This document shows positions 7,052-14,900 of a DNA stretch of 34,418 bases, in pieces (position 1 is the stretch's first letter; the number at the start of each line of letters is the position of its first letter). The stretch lies in NCBI RefSeq assembly GCF_000710465.2, contig NZ_JAIZ01000170.1, positions 1 to 34,418 on the forward strand, read 5' to 3'. This DNA is from Kitasatospora sp. MBT63. GTDB taxonomy: Bacteria > Actinomycetota > Actinomycetes > Streptomycetales > Streptomycetaceae. The notes under the pieces were generated by a model that had not been told where the DNA came from, did not search any database, and saw nothing but the letters and a program-made list of their open reading frames with translations. The translations under genes and the position numbers were made by a program.

Positions 7052-8323
7052 CTACGCCGGGTGCTCGGGCGCTTCGGGAGTGGTGATGTGCTTCCCGAGC
7101 TTCTTCAGCGCCCGACGGGTCGCCTCTGACGGTACGTGGGTGTAGATCTCCATCGTGACCGCGATCTTGCTGTGCCGGAGGATCTGCATCGCGATCCGCG
7201 GGTGCACGTCCAGCGCGGCGAGGAGCGACCCGCAGGTGTGCCGGGTGTCGTGCAGCCGGATCACGCGGACGCCGGCCAGCTCGCACCGCCGCTTGAACGA
7301 GCGGTTGAAGTTGCGCGGTTCGATCGGCGAGCCGGTGCGGGTGGTGAAGGCGAAGTTCAGCCCGGCCCACAGGTCGCCGGTGGAGCGCTTGGCGGCGGCC
7401 TGCACCTGACGGCGGAACCGCAGGGCTGCCGTGCAGATGTCCGGCAAGGGAAGGACCGCGGTCGACGCATCGGTCTTGGTCTCGTCGTGGACGAGCTGAC
7501 GCCGGATCCGCTGCAGCTGGGCCTCCACCGTCAGCAGCTCGGCGTCCAGGTCCACCGAACCCCACGTCAGGCCCAGCACCTCACCGCGCCGCAGGCCGAG
7601 CACCAGGATCAGCACGTACGCGGCGTAGAACGGGTCTCCGTCGCGTCGCGCGGACTCCAGGAAGGTCTTGGCCTCCTCGACGGACCAGGGTTTGCGAGGG
7701 GCCCTCCTGGGCGCTCGGAGCTTGACCAGGGCGGCGAGGTTCTTCGTGATCAGTTCCTCGGAGATGGCCGTCGTCAGCGCCGAGCGGAGCGTGTTGCGGG
7801 CATCCCGGACGGTGCGGTGCGACAGCCGCTGATCGCAGCACCGGCCGATCGCGCAGCACCTCTGACGCCGCTTCGGGTCACGGTGAGCCGCCGGCCGGGC
7901 GGCGTCCTTGCCCTGGGTGCAGCACTGGCAGGCGTCGAGCAGGCTGTTCGTCCACTCGCGGACGTCGCGGACGGTCAGCTTGTCCAGCCGCTTCGAGCCG
8001 AGCCCCGGAGCGATGTGCAGGCGGACGTGCATCTCGTACGTCTCGGCGGTCTTGGGCTTGAGGTGCGGGTCGACCACCTGCCGGAGCCAGTAGTCAAGGT
8101 AGCCGCCGAGCGTGGGCGCGCTGGTGGTCACCGGGCCGGCCTTGGCCGCGGCGTGCAGCTTCAGCCACTTGTCGTGGGTCTCGGTCCGGGTCTTGCCGTA
8201 GACGTACTTCCGGTCGCGGGTGCCGTCGGGCTTGGTGACCCAGACGTACGCGGCGAAGCCGCCCTGCTTCCGCGGGTAGATCGACCCCTCACCGTTGCCC
8301 CTCTTGCCGCTCACGCTGCCCAC
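7052..8323 (-). CDS. int: Tyrosine site-specific integrase of the AICE
   Basis: The 423-aa product belongs to the tyrosine recombinases and should integrate and, with Xis, excise the element at the tRNA-Ala att core. An N-terminal arm-binding region (about 10-65) precedes the core-binding SAM-like domain (about 70-195). A Cys-rich insert (C132, C134, C135, C156, C157, C162, C163) interrupts the latter and may bind metal. The catalytic domain shows R245 in LGLRRGEV, K283, H358-x-x-R361 in HDTRHT, H384 in LRHSKIAV and the nucleophile Y394 in EIYTHV, so all catalytic residues are present. The start is GTG at 8323, overlapping xis by 13 bp, so it is probably translationally coupled. A decayed relative lies just outside attR (22205-22335). 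Confidence 0.96.
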   Translation of the reverse strand: MGSVSGKRGNGEGSIYPRKQGGFAAYVWVTKPDGTRDRKYVYGKTRTETHDKWLKLHAAAKAGPVTTSAPTLGGYLDYWLRQVVDPHLKPKTAETYEMHVRLHIAPGLGSKRLDKLTVRDVREWTNSLLDACQCCTQGKDAARPAAHRDPKRRQRCCAIGRCCDQRLSHRTVRDARNTLRSALTTAISEELITKNLAALVKLRAPRRAPRKPWSVEEAKTFLESARRDGDPFYAAYVLILVLGLRRGEVLGLTWGSVDLDAELLTVEAQLQRIRRQLVHDETKTDASTAVLPLPDICTAALRFRRQVQAAAKRSTGDLWAGLNFAFTTRTGSPIEPRNFNRSFKRRCELAGVRVIRLHDTRHTCGSLLAALDVHPRIAMQILRHSKIAVTMEIYTHVPSEATRRALKKLGKHITTPEAPEHPA

Positions 8324-8523
8324 TCCTCAGCGTCGGCGGTGCAGCGGGTGACGTACTCGTCCACCCAGGCCGGGAGGATGCGCCGGTCCCGCCCGATCTT
8401 CACGGATCGGATCTGTCCGGTGAGGACCAGCATCTTGGTCTTCGAGAGGCCGAAGCCGAGCATGGCCGCGACCTCGGCCGTCGTGTGCCACCTGCGCTGG
8501 ATGATCATGCTGTTCGTGGTCAT
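8311..8523 (-). CDS. xis: Excisionase-like helix-turn-helix protein
   Basis: The 70-aa product contains a MerR/excisionase-type winged HTH: TTAEVAAMLGFGLSKTKMLV (helices, about residues 14-33), then VKIGRDRRILPAWVDEYV, the typical wing and recognition end. Excisionases bend DNA at the att arms and direct the integrase towards excision. The ATG (8523-8521) overlaps the rep stop as ATGA and its 3' end overlaps int, placing it between them exactly as in pSAM2-type elements. The gene is hidden inside a longer ORF without independent support; its length and start are set by the ATGA overlap. Confidence 0.9.
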   Translation of the reverse strand: MTTNSMIIQRRWHTTAEVAAMLGFGLSKTKMLVLTGQIRSVKIGRDRRILPAWVDEYVTRCTADAEEWAA

Positions 8524-10139
8524 GCTGCCTTCCTTTCGAGTGCTGTTCGGAGAGCCGGGGGAGTGGTGCCTTCGGCGTTGGCGAGGGCTTGGTCGAGGGC
8601 TTGGCGCCAGCGGACGCGTTCGGCGACGGCGCGGAGGAGGCGGGTGGCGAGAGGCGTGGCGTCGGGGTCGCCGGGGCGGACGAGGGCCCAGAGGTAGCGG
8701 GTCGGGTCGGGACGGGTGGTGGTGTCGCCGAGGACGTCGAGGACCCAGGCGCGGCGTTCGGCACGGTGGTCGGTGAGGGTCTTGCCGGACCACTTGCGGG
8801 AGACGAGGACGCGGCGGCCGCCGTAGCCGAGGTGTTCGCGCTTGTGGGCGCGGGCGCGGCAGTTGCCGGCGTGGAGTCCGGGGTGGGCGCCGCGTGGCTG
8901 GATGCCGTACAGGAGCCAGTTGGCGCAGGTCGGCGAGCAGGGTTCCCAGCGGAGTTCGGCGGCGAGGCGGTCGATGTGGTCGGCCTCGGTGGCGGTGGTG
9001 GCGCTGTGGCACTCGGCGACGGACTTGGTCAGGTACTTGGTGAGGTAGCGGATGCAGCGGCCGGCCTGGTCGGAGCCGACGAGAACGCCTTGGGCGTCGA
9101 GTTGGGGGCCGAAGCGGACGACGTGCAGCGGTTCGGCGTCCTGGTCCTGGTCCTGGTCGAGGTCGTCGAGGGCTTCCTCCCAGGTCGGGAGCGGTGTGCC
9201 GGTGGTCGGGTCGGTGAAGGCGTCGAGTTCTGGGGCCCAGATGGGGGCTCGGTCGGGGGTGTAGCGGGGCCGGTCGGCGGGCGGCCACCAGACCTGGTGG
9301 TAGGTGGCGGCGACGACCTGTCGCAGTTCGGTGCGCGAGATGGTGCCGCGCAGGGCGAGGTGCAGGTGCGGGGCGAGGCGGCGTTGCGGTTCGACGACGG
9401 CGAAGTACTGGACGTCGAAGCCGACGAAGCGGCGGAGGTTCTGGACGAACCGGTCGATCAGCTTGGGGAAGTGGAGCGCGTCCCGGGCGGCGCGGCGGTA
9501 GTCGTAGTCGGCCGGGTCGACCGGGGTGCCGTTGGCGCGGACCTTGCCGTAGGAGGGCAGGGTGAGGGTGAGGAAGAGGGAGGGTCGGAAGGTCTTGCCG
9601 TCCGGGGTGGTGTAGGCCTTGCCGAGGGTGCGGGCCTCGACCGGGCGGCGCGGGAGGTCGGGGGTGTCCTGGCGGCGGCGGGTGGAGCGGACGCGCCGGG
9701 CGGTGGTGGCCGGTTCGAGGGTGCCGCGGACGCCGGAGTCGGCGAGTTGTTCGTCGACCTCGGCGAGGACGGCGGCCAGGTCCTCGGCGTTCGGGTCGCC
9801 GGCCTCGGTGTGGGCCTTGGTGAGGTCGGCCCGGAGTTCGGTGAGGAAGCGCTGTTCGTCGGTGGCCGGGTCGGCGTCGAGGGCCGGTTCCTCGGTGAGG
9901 TGCCAGCCCTCGCGGCACTGGACGGCGCGCAGGCGGCGCTTGCGTTCGGCGCAGGTGGGGCACTGGCTGGCGCGGGTGGAGCCGCAGGGGATGTCGACGA
10001 TCTCGGTCTGGCCGGTGAGGACGTCGGTGCGGCGGACGGCCACCGGGCGGACGCAGACGCCGTGTTCCTCGGCGACGGTGCGGAGCACGTCCCGGGCCAG
10101 TGGCATCCTGGCCCGTTCGGCGCGGGTGGTGCCGGTCAC
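8520..10139 (-). CDS. repSA: RepSA-like rolling-circle replication initiator
   Basis: The 539-aa product matches AICE initiators. It has an N-terminal Cys cluster (C52, C60-x-x-C63) likely to bind zinc, FLTLTLPSYGKV (Rep motif 1, about 189-200), the metal-binding HUH motif APHLHLAL (H258, H260) and RYLTKYLTK (Tyr365/Tyr369, candidate nicking tyrosines). A conserved C-terminal block follows with CSPTCANWLLYGIQPRG and LGYGGRRVLVSRKWSGK. It should nick the element's double-strand origin so that the excised circle replicates by rolling circle before transfer. In pSAM2 the origin lies inside the rep gene; I could not place a nick site here. The GTG at 10139 overlaps the preceding stop (GTGA). Confidence 0.92.
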   Translation of the reverse strand: MTGTTRAERARMPLARDVLRTVAEEHGVCVRPVAVRRTDVLTGQTEIVDIPCGSTRASQCPTCAERKRRLRAVQCREGWHLTEEPALDADPATDEQRFLTELRADLTKAHTEAGDPNAEDLAAVLAEVDEQLADSGVRGTLEPATTARRVRSTRRRQDTPDLPRRPVEARTLGKAYTTPDGKTFRPSLFLTLTLPSYGKVRANGTPVDPADYDYRRAARDALHFPKLIDRFVQNLRRFVGFDVQYFAVVEPQRRLAPHLHLALRGTISRTELRQVVAATYHQVWWPPADRPRYTPDRAPIWAPELDAFTDPTTGTPLPTWEEALDDLDQDQDQDAEPLHVVRFGPQLDAQGVLVGSDQAGRCIRYLTKYLTKSVAECHSATTATEADHIDRLAAELRWEPCSPTCANWLLYGIQPRGAHPGLHAGNCRARAHKREHLGYGGRRVLVSRKWSGKTLTDHRAERRAWVLDVLGDTTTRPDPTRYLWALVRPGDPDATPLATRLLRAVAERVRWRQALDQALANAEGTTPPALRTALERKAA

Positions 10140-10342
10140 CGGGGCGCGTCCGAGTAGCAGAAGGCGTACAGGGCTTCCATGAGGCGGACGAGGTCCCGGC
10201 CAGCGCTGATCGGCGGGAATCCGGCGTCCTCGATCAGGCGGGCGACGTCGAAGATCAGGCGGCGGGTGAAGCGCGGGTCCTCGCCGGCCTCCGGCTCGGG
10301 GACGGGGTAGTTGGCCGCGCTGGGGAGGCGGTCATCGGTCAT
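10136..10342 (-). CDS. Small conserved AICE protein of unknown function
   Basis: The 68-aa acidic protein opens MTDDRLPSAANYPVPEPEAG and contains a helical centre with RRLIFDVARLIEDAGFPP. It has no membrane segment and no motif I can name. It is translationally coupled to rep through a GTGA overlap, and GGAGGTACCCGCC precedes its ATG (GGAGG, 8-nt spacing). The position suggests an accessory or copy-control role for Rep, which is inference only. Confidence 0.75.
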   Translation of the reverse strand: MTDDRLPSAANYPVPEPEAGEDPRFTRRLIFDVARLIEDAGFPPISAGRDLVRLMEALYAFCYSDAPR

Positions 10343-10369
10343 GGCGGGTACCTCCGGTGGTGGGGTGGT

Positions 10370-10564
10370 TCAGGGGTGGACGGCGGCGAAGGACTTGGCC
10401 AGCCAGCCGAGCAGGGAGCGGATCAGGGCGGCGGCGCCGGTGTCGGCGAGCAGGAAGCCAAAGGCTCCGCAGAGGAGCAGGTCGGTGACCTTGAGGGCCT
10501 TGTGCCGGAGCAGGACGACGATCAGGGCGCCGAGGAGCAGGACGAGGGAGCCGGAGAGGATCAC
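10370..10564 (-). CDS. Small two-helix membrane protein (spd-like candidate)
   Basis: The 64-aa product has two hydrophobic helices: LVLLLGALIVVLL (about residues 7-19) and LLLCGAFGFLLADTGAAALI (about 29-48), joined by a short basic loop (RHKALK). The GTG start overlaps the tra stop as GTGA, so it is coupled to the translocase. In Streptomyces conjugative plasmids small membrane proteins next to tra (Spd type) aid spread of the element along the mycelium; that role is plausible here but unproven. A copy of the C-run operator motif lies 25 nt upstream, inside the tra 3' end, which could allow separate regulation. Confidence 0.72.
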   Translation of the reverse strand: MILSGSLVLLLGALIVVLLRHKALKVTDLLLCGAFGFLLADTGAAALIRSLLGWLAKSFAAVHP

Positions 10565-12138
10565 GGCCGGTCACCACCTTCCGAGGTGCTGTCGAGGGGG
10601 CTAGACACTGCGTAGATCGAGTGGTCAGGGTCGTACTGCGCGACGAGCGCGCTGATCTCGGAGTCGGGGACGTAGGCGGCGCGGACGCGGACCGGTTCCG
10701 GGTTGCCCTCGTTGCGGACGTAGCCGACGCCGGCCCCGGTGTGCGGGTCGGGCGAGATCAGGTCCGCGTACGCGCCGCGCTCACGGGCGCCGGAGCCGAG
10801 GACCATGTCGACCTGCGCTGCTTCGTCCATCCGCAGGGCGACGCGGTCGGGGAAGAGGTTGCGCAGGTTCATCACTTCCTTGCGCGGGTCCTGGAGGGCG
10901 CCGACGAGGCAGAAGCCGACCGAGCGGCCCTGGCTGGTCAGGGTGGCGATGGCCGCTTCGGCGCGACGCCGCAGGTCCCGGTCGGACTGGTAGGCGGTGA
11001 GGAAGGCGAGTTCGTCGACCAGGAGCACGACGAACGGCGAGTCCGGGGTCGGGACGTGTGAGCGGACGAGGCCGGCGAAGGACCGGGCCCGTTCCTGCAT
11101 CCGCTCGACGGCGTCCTCCAGGAGGTCGACCATGCGTTCCGGGTCGCAGGCGTACTTGGCGAAGAGGCCGACCCCGAAGGACAGTTCCATCCGCTTGGGG
11201 TCCAGTGCCCAGATCTGCACCAGCCCGGCCGCGACGGCGGGCAGCAGCCCCCGGACGACGCCCCACAGGATCGACCCCTTGCCCGCGCCGGTCACCCCGG
11301 CCACCAGGACGTGCGTGCCGTGCAGCCGCAGCCGCCACGGGGAGCCGTCCTCGCGGGTGCCGATCTCTACCGACGCCCACCCGGCCGACGGGCCCACCGG
11401 TTTGGACGGAGTGCCACCTCCTCCGTTAACTCGGCCACCAGGCGCGCTGCTCGCCGTGAGAGCCGAAGGGCGGCGACCAGGACCCGGAAGCTCCAGAGCC
11501 GAGGCCGCCCAGGCCGACGCGGCGGCCGTGCGAGTGCGGCGAGCAAGCGTCCGGAGGTGAAATCGGGCTCGGCGGGCAAGCGTTGCGAGCCGGTCCCACC
11601 ATGCGCGGAGCCGCTTCGCGAGGGGCGGACGGGTGAGGGTCGGTGCGGCTCGGCCGGTGGTGAAGGGTTCGGCGAGCGGGTCGACCGTCCAGGCCCGGAG
11701 CACCACGACACCGCGGCGCGCGCTGGTGACCTCGACCCGGTGGACGCGCCAGGCGTGAGCGATGCCCTGCGCGTGCTGCGCGACCTGGTCCGGTACTTGG
11801 CCGGGCAGCAGGCCGATCAGGACGTCCAGCCCGCCCGGGTGGCGGCGGATGCGCGCTATCCGAGGCCAGACGTACTCGTACGGGGCGTCGAAGCGCGGCA
11901 GGGGTGCCTGCTGCCACAGCCCGAGGGCGTAGGTCAGGTCCGGCCAGCCGCGCCGGATCCGCGAGCGCAGCGACTTCGCCCGGTACACCAGCGCGGCGAC
12001 CGGGCCGGCCACGCAGAGGGTCAGGACCAGGGCACCGCCGAGGGGGCCCAGGTGGGCGAGGGCGGTCGAGTAGGCGAGCCAGGCGGCGGCCAGCAGCAGG
12101 ACGGCGGTCTTGAAGCGAGGGTGGATCGGCTTGGACAT
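10561..12138 (-). CDS. traSA: TraSA-like FtsK/SpoIIIE DNA translocase (conjugative transfer)
   Basis: The 525-aa product has two N-terminal membrane helices (about residues 11-29 and 33-52), a basic linker, and a C-terminal FtsK-type motor. Walker A is GVTGAGKGS (about 280-288) and Walker B is VVLLVDELAFL (about 369-379), with WALDPKRMEL and SQGRSVGFCLVGALQDPRK as further family segments. A single hexameric motor of this kind moves double-stranded DNA between Streptomyces hyphae during conjugation. The ATG at 12138 has GAGGTGA about 10 nt upstream. The last codons contain a copy of the C-run inverted motif (10589-10610). Compared with chromosomal FtsK it is short and lacks the gamma domain, as is typical of TraB/TraSA. 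Confidence 0.93.
   Translation of the reverse strand: MSKPIHPRFKTAVLLLAAAWLAYSTALAHLGPLGGALVLTLCVAGPVAALVYRAKSLRSRIRRGWPDLTYALGLWQQAPLPRFDAPYEYVWPRIARIRRHPGGLDVLIGLLPGQVPDQVAQHAQGIAHAWRVHRVEVTSARRGVVVLRAWTVDPLAEPFTTGRAAPTLTRPPLAKRLRAWWDRLATLARRARFHLRTLARRTRTAAASAWAASALELPGPGRRPSALTASSAPGGRVNGGGGTPSKPVGPSAGWASVEIGTREDGSPWRLRLHGTHVLVAGVTGAGKGSILWGVVRGLLPAVAAGLVQIWALDPKRMELSFGVGLFAKYACDPERMVDLLEDAVERMQERARSFAGLVRSHVPTPDSPFVVLLVDELAFLTAYQSDRDLRRRAEAAIATLTSQGRSVGFCLVGALQDPRKEVMNLRNLFPDRVALRMDEAAQVDMVLGSGARERGAYADLISPDPHTGAGVGYVRNEGNPEPVRVRAAYVPDSEISALVAQYDPDHSIYAVSSPLDSTSEGGDRP
10589..10610 (-). promoter_or_regulatory. Operator-like inverted motif, copy 1 (in tra 3' end)
   Basis: Read on the minus strand it is TGTCTA-GCCCCC-TCGACAG. 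It lies inside the tra C-terminal codons and 25 nt upstream of the GTG of the 64-aa membrane protein. Confidence 0.55.
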
Positions 12139-12232
12139 GGGGGTGGTTCACCTCTTTCTCGTTGCGGAGGGGGTGGGCACCGGCCCGGCGTACGGCCGTG
12201 GTGGCGGTCGGACGCCGGGCCCGGGTGGTGGG

Positions 12233-12628
12233 TCAGGCCGCGGACTTGGCCGCCGGGCGGGCAGCGGCGGGTGCGCGGAGGCCGGAGGCGCGGAACGAGT
12301 AGGCGACCCGGCCACCGTTGTTCACGTACGCGGTGACGGTCAGGCCGTCGAACTCGACCGGGCGGAAGGGCAGTCCGGGCGCCGCGTCCGGCAGGACCGG
12401 CAGCACCGGGGCGGCGACCTTCACCCGGGCCGAGGTGTCCCGCGCCTCGGGGTCGGGGTCGACGACGGAGACCACCCAGAGCGGGTGACCGGTCGTCTTG
12501 TCGCGCGCCTGCACCTTGGCGCCGCTCTTGCTCGCCTCGAAGTCGGCGACCGGTTCGACGGAGACGGCGAAGGCGCCGGCGGGAAAGACGTCCTCGAAGC
12601 GGACGGGGATCGCGCCACGGATGGCCAT
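12233..12628 (-). CDS. Conserved AICE protein of unknown function upstream of tra
   Basis: The 131-aa product begins AIRGAIPVRFEDVFPAGAFA and is mostly predicted beta strand (repeated short hydrophobic runs such as LWVVSVVDPD and LTVTAYVNNGG), ending in an Ala/Pro/Lys tail (AAARPAAKSAA). It has no signal peptide, membrane helix or catalytic motif. The ATG at 12628 is chosen because AGGAGT sits 7 nt upstream; the longer ORF to 12787 would run through three operator motifs. It precedes tra by 94 bp on the same strand and is probably the first gene of the tra-rep-int operon. The operator cluster 12640-12750 lies directly upstream, so its expression is likely repressed with transfer. Confidence 0.8.
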   Translation of the reverse strand: MAIRGAIPVRFEDVFPAGAFAVSVEPVADFEASKSGAKVQARDKTTGHPLWVVSVVDPDPEARDTSARVKVAAPVLPVLPDAAPGLPFRPVEFDGLTVTAYVNNGGRVAYSFRASGLRAPAAARPAAKSAA

Positions 12629-12639
12629 GAGAGCACTCC

Positions 12640-12660
12640 TTGTGCACCCCCCTAGACAGT
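12640..12660 (+). promoter_or_regulatory. Operator-like inverted motif, copy 2
   Basis: The site reads TTGTGCA-CCCCCC-TAGACAG and ends against the ribosome site of the 12628 gene (its start is 12 nt away). Its orientation is opposite to copies 1, 3 and 4 in the minus-strand genes. Confidence 0.6.
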
Positions 12661-12684
12661 CGAGGATCGACCGCCCCGAGACAG

Positions 12685-12705
12685 CTGTCGAGGGGGGTAG
12701 ACAAG
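12685..12705 (-). promoter_or_regulatory. Operator-like inverted motif, copy 3
   Basis: Read on the minus strand it is TTGTCTA-CCCCCC-TCGACAG. It lies 57 bp upstream of the 12628 start, where a promoter would be expected. It is the copy closest to the derived consensus. Confidence 0.6.
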
Positions 12706-12728
12706 ACGGTAAGCCGCGGAGGCGGTGA

Positions 12729-12750
12729 GTGTCTAGGGGTATATACAAAG
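12729..12750 (-). promoter_or_regulatory. Operator-like inverted motif, copy 4
   Basis: Read on the minus strand it is TTGTATA-TACCCC-TAGACAC, the most AT-rich copy. It is the third site within 111 bp upstream of the transfer operon. Confidence 0.5.
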
Positions 12751-12871
12751 ATCTTGACGGAGCGTCAGTCGACTGCCTGGGTTGCACTTCGGACTGATGC
12801 CGAGCCGGTGATGCGCAGGCGCGGGAAGGTGGCGTCAGTCGCGAGCGCTGTTCAGTAGCAGGTCCGAAGTC

Positions 12872-13411
12872 TCAGCCAAGTGACGCGGCGAACCTGCCCG
12901 CCTTTGCGTCGTCCACCGAGACGGTCAGCTTCCCTCGGTGCGAGACCTCCACCTGGTAGAAGTTCGACGTCTCGGGCACATGGCCGACATGTACGGGAAA
13001 CTCGCACGCCGTGCCCTTGCGGATGCCGCCGCCGAGCTCTCCCTCTGCCACGACTTTGCCGCTGGCGTCGTACACCGTCACAGACGTCCCTTCCAGGATG
13101 TCGTCGTAGCCACTTCGACCGGCGCAGCCGTCGGAGCCGACAGGACGATTGGATCCGGAGAGGGTCATCGTGCCGAGCAGGGTGAAGCCCGAGCTGTCCC
13201 CCTTCGTTCCGGCGGTCGGGCTTGCAGCAACCTTGCCGTCGGCCCCGGCTGCCGCCCAGGCGAGACCGACACCTCCAGCGCCGATGACGACGCCCGCCAC
13301 CCCCGTCACCAGAGGCAACGTCCAGCGACTCTTTGTCTTCGGCTCTTGGGGGACAAGGGGAGGGGACTCAGGGGCCGGCGGGATAGGTGGCAGATCCTCG
13401 GCATCAGACAT
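12872..13411 (-). CDS. Membrane-anchored extracytoplasmic protein, unknown function
   Basis: The 179-aa product has a Pro/Glu-rich cytoplasmic N-terminus (about 1-29), one membrane helix (TLPLVTGVAGVVIGAGGVGLAW, about 32-52) and an extracytoplasmic domain of about 120 residues. That domain contains two cysteines (CAGRSGYDD and TACEFPV) that could form a disulfide, and predicted strands resembling a small beta-sandwich (GTSVTVYDASGKVVAEGEL). This layout is common among Streptomyces proteins of unknown role. It lies inside the AICE, downstream of gntR on the same strand with a 67-bp gap, so it may be co-transcribed with the repressor. A surface-exclusion or mating role would be speculation. Confidence 0.8.
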   Translation of the reverse strand: MSDAEDLPPIPPAPESPPLVPQEPKTKSRWTLPLVTGVAGVVIGAGGVGLAWAAAGADGKVAASPTAGTKGDSSGFTLLGTMTLSGSNRPVGSDGCAGRSGYDDILEGTSVTVYDASGKVVAEGELGGGIRKGTACEFPVHVGHVPETSNFYQVEVSHRGKLTVSVDDAKAGRFAASLG

Positions 13412-13478
13412 GCCCGGCAGCCTCGCAGTCCTGGAGTAGCCCAGGTGCGCGCGTCTCCGAACCGTGACCTGCCTGGGC

Positions 13479-14249
13479 CTATTCGCTCAACTCGCCTTGG
13501 TTAGGCGGAAGATCGATCGTATAGGTCAGCCGAGTACGGTCGGCGCCGAGCACGATGTCAGCTGCCTCAACCACGAGTTCGCCCGCCCAATGGGTTCGCT
13601 CGATCGCGAGCACTGTGGAGCCGAGCGGGATCCCGAGCGGGCCGGACTCGGCTTCCAGCACCGGCCGGGCCATGACCTCCTCGGTCACGCGGGTGACCGT
13701 GATGCCGATGTGCGCCATCCGCTCGACCACCCCGCGGCCGGCCAGCGGCCCGAGTTCCGGCAGGACGACGACACTGCCCTCGGTCACCGCCAGCGGCTCC
13801 CAACTGGTGGACAGCTGGACAGGTGCGCCGTCCGCCAGGAACACGTACTGCGACTGGATCACGGGCGCGCCCTCGGCGATGCCCAGCCGGACGGCCAGCG
13901 CGCTGGTCGCGTAGGTCTTCTGCGAGTTGTTGGTCCAGGACGGCTCGACGCTCCGTTCCCGGCTCTCGGCTGCGAACGGGCTCCCGGCGGCCCGGTAGCG
14001 GCCCCGCGCGATCCGCGCCGGCACGGGCCGAGAGCGGACGTAGGTGCCGGAGCCCGGCCGCCCCTCGGTCAGCCCTTCTGCGGCCAGCACCCGGAGTGCC
14101 TGGCGGACCGGCTGTTCGGACAGGCCGTGATCGCGGCACAGATCCGCGATGCTCGGCATCCGTGATCCAGGCTCACGCGCACCCGAGAGGATCTCGGCGC
14201 GCAGTGCGTCAGCGACCCGCAGGTAAGCCGGTCGATCCAACTCCCCCAT
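13479..14249 (-). CDS. korSA: GntR-family (HutC/UTRA) transcriptional repressor, KorSA type
   Basis: The 256-aa product has an N-terminal winged HTH (AYLRVADALRAEILSGA, MPSIADLCRDHGLSEQPVRQ, LAAEGLTEGRPGSGTYV; about residues 8-74) and a C-terminal UTRA ligand-binding domain (about 95-250). KorSA of pSAM2, the central transfer repressor of that element, belongs to the same GntR/HutC subfamily, so this is its likely functional equivalent. The start is ATG 14249 because GAGG lies 6 nt upstream; two earlier in-frame ATGs lack a ribosome site. It is divergent from the ATPase gene. Their shared 125-bp region holds overlapping AAGCTCG inverted repeats, a probable autoregulatory operator. The symbol is by analogy. 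Confidence 0.85.
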   Translation of the reverse strand: MGELDRPAYLRVADALRAEILSGAREPGSRMPSIADLCRDHGLSEQPVRQALRVLAAEGLTEGRPGSGTYVRSRPVPARIARGRYRAAGSPFAAESRERSVEPSWTNNSQKTYATSALAVRLGIAEGAPVIQSQYVFLADGAPVQLSTSWEPLAVTEGSVVVLPELGPLAGRGVVERMAHIGITVTRVTEEVMARPVLEAESGPLGIPLGSTVLAIERTHWAGELVVEAADIVLGADRTRLTYTIDLPPNQGELSE

Positions 14250-14297
14250 TGCGGACCTCATCTCACGTTTCGTCACAACAGCTTGACAACCTCGGAC

Positions 14298-14325
14298 CCG
14301 AGCTTTCAAGCTCGGATTCGAGCTT
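14298..14325. promoter_or_regulatory. Overlapping AAGCTCG palindromes between gntR and the ATPase gene
   Basis: CCGAGCTT-TC-AAGCTCGG (14298-14315) is a perfect 8+2+8 palindrome. Its right arm also pairs with the next copy as AAGCTCG-GATT-CGAGCTT (14308-14325). Three half-sites in 28 bp in a divergent promoter region are typical of a GntR operator. TTGACA (14283-14288) nearby could be a -35. Confidence 0.6.
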
Positions 14326-14374
14326 CACTCAATGTAGTTGACCGGACGCGTCGCGAGGCGAAGGGGATACAGCC

Positions 14375-14806
14375 ATGACTTGGATCGTCCAGTTCCCGGG
14401 AGTGCCGGAGGCGGTCGGGTGTGCGCGGAAGCTGGTCCGCGACGCGCTTCACCGCCTTCCGCAGGTCGACGACGCCGAGCTGATCGTCTCCGAGCTGGTC
14501 ACCAATGCCATCCTGCACAGCAGGTCCGGGGCCGGCGGCGTGCTCTGGGTGGAGATCCGGCGGCGGCGCGGGGTCATCCGCATCGCCGTCACGGACGAGG
14601 GTGCGGCCGGGTCTGAGCCGTCCTACCGAAGCACCGAGGAGGTCGACGACTTCGGCCGGGGATTGGCGATCATGGCCGGACTCGCCGACAACTGGGGGGC
14701 CAGCAGTGACGTCGATGACTCCCAGACGGTCTGGGCCGAGCTAGCATCCCCCGCAGAGGTGACGCCTCGCATCCACACGAAGAAGTCCTCATCACGGGGT
14801 GTATAG
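14375..14806 (+). CDS. GHKL-fold ATPase (RsbW-like anti-sigma/serine kinase domain)
   Basis: The 143-aa product is a stand-alone HATPase_c domain with N-box ELVTNAILHS (about residues 39-48), G1 box VTDEG (about 72-76) and G2 box FGRGLAIM (about 92-99). This is the RsbW/SpoIIAB-type layout abundant in Streptomyces. Such proteins bind sigma factors or phosphorylate antagonist proteins. GAAGGGG precedes the ATG by 8 nt. The next two genes encode an HTH protein and a PP2C-like phosphatase, so kinase and phosphatase functions are side by side on the element. A partner-switching role is therefore conceivable. It is divergent from gntR and probably under its control. Confidence 0.88.
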   Translation: MTWIVQFPGVPEAVGCARKLVRDALHRLPQVDDAELIVSELVTNAILHSRSGAGGVLWVEIRRRRGVIRIAVTDEGAAGSEPSYRSTEEVDDFGRGLAIMAGLADNWGASSDVDDSQTVWAELASPAEVTPRIHTKKSSSRGV

Positions 14807-14820
14807 CCCCCTAGACAGTG
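14799..14820 (+). promoter_or_regulatory. Operator-like inverted motif, copy 5
   Basis: The site reads GTGTATA-GCCCCC-TAGACAG and overlaps the last codons of the ATPase gene. It lies 32 nt upstream of a possible ATG at 14853 that has AGGAG 7 nt before it. Confidence 0.6.
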
Positions 14821-14900
14821 ACGGCTGCGAACCAGCCGCCAGGAGAAGCGCGATGACTGACCGCCCCCAGCACGCCAGGCTGCACCTGCGTTTGCTGATC

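Noticed and set aside
7136..8776. 546-codon plus-strand frame opposite int and xis
   Set aside because: It is an antisense shadow; the tyrosine recombinase motifs on the minus strand are unambiguous.
8311..9963. 550-codon minus-strand frame running from within rep through xis
   Set aside because: Only its last 70 codons are real (xis). The rest is an Arg/Pro-rich out-of-frame reading of rep.
8589..10157. 522-codon plus-strand frame opposite rep
   Set aside because: It is a repetitive Gly/Val/Ala sequence that mirrors the rep coding strand, with no ribosome site.
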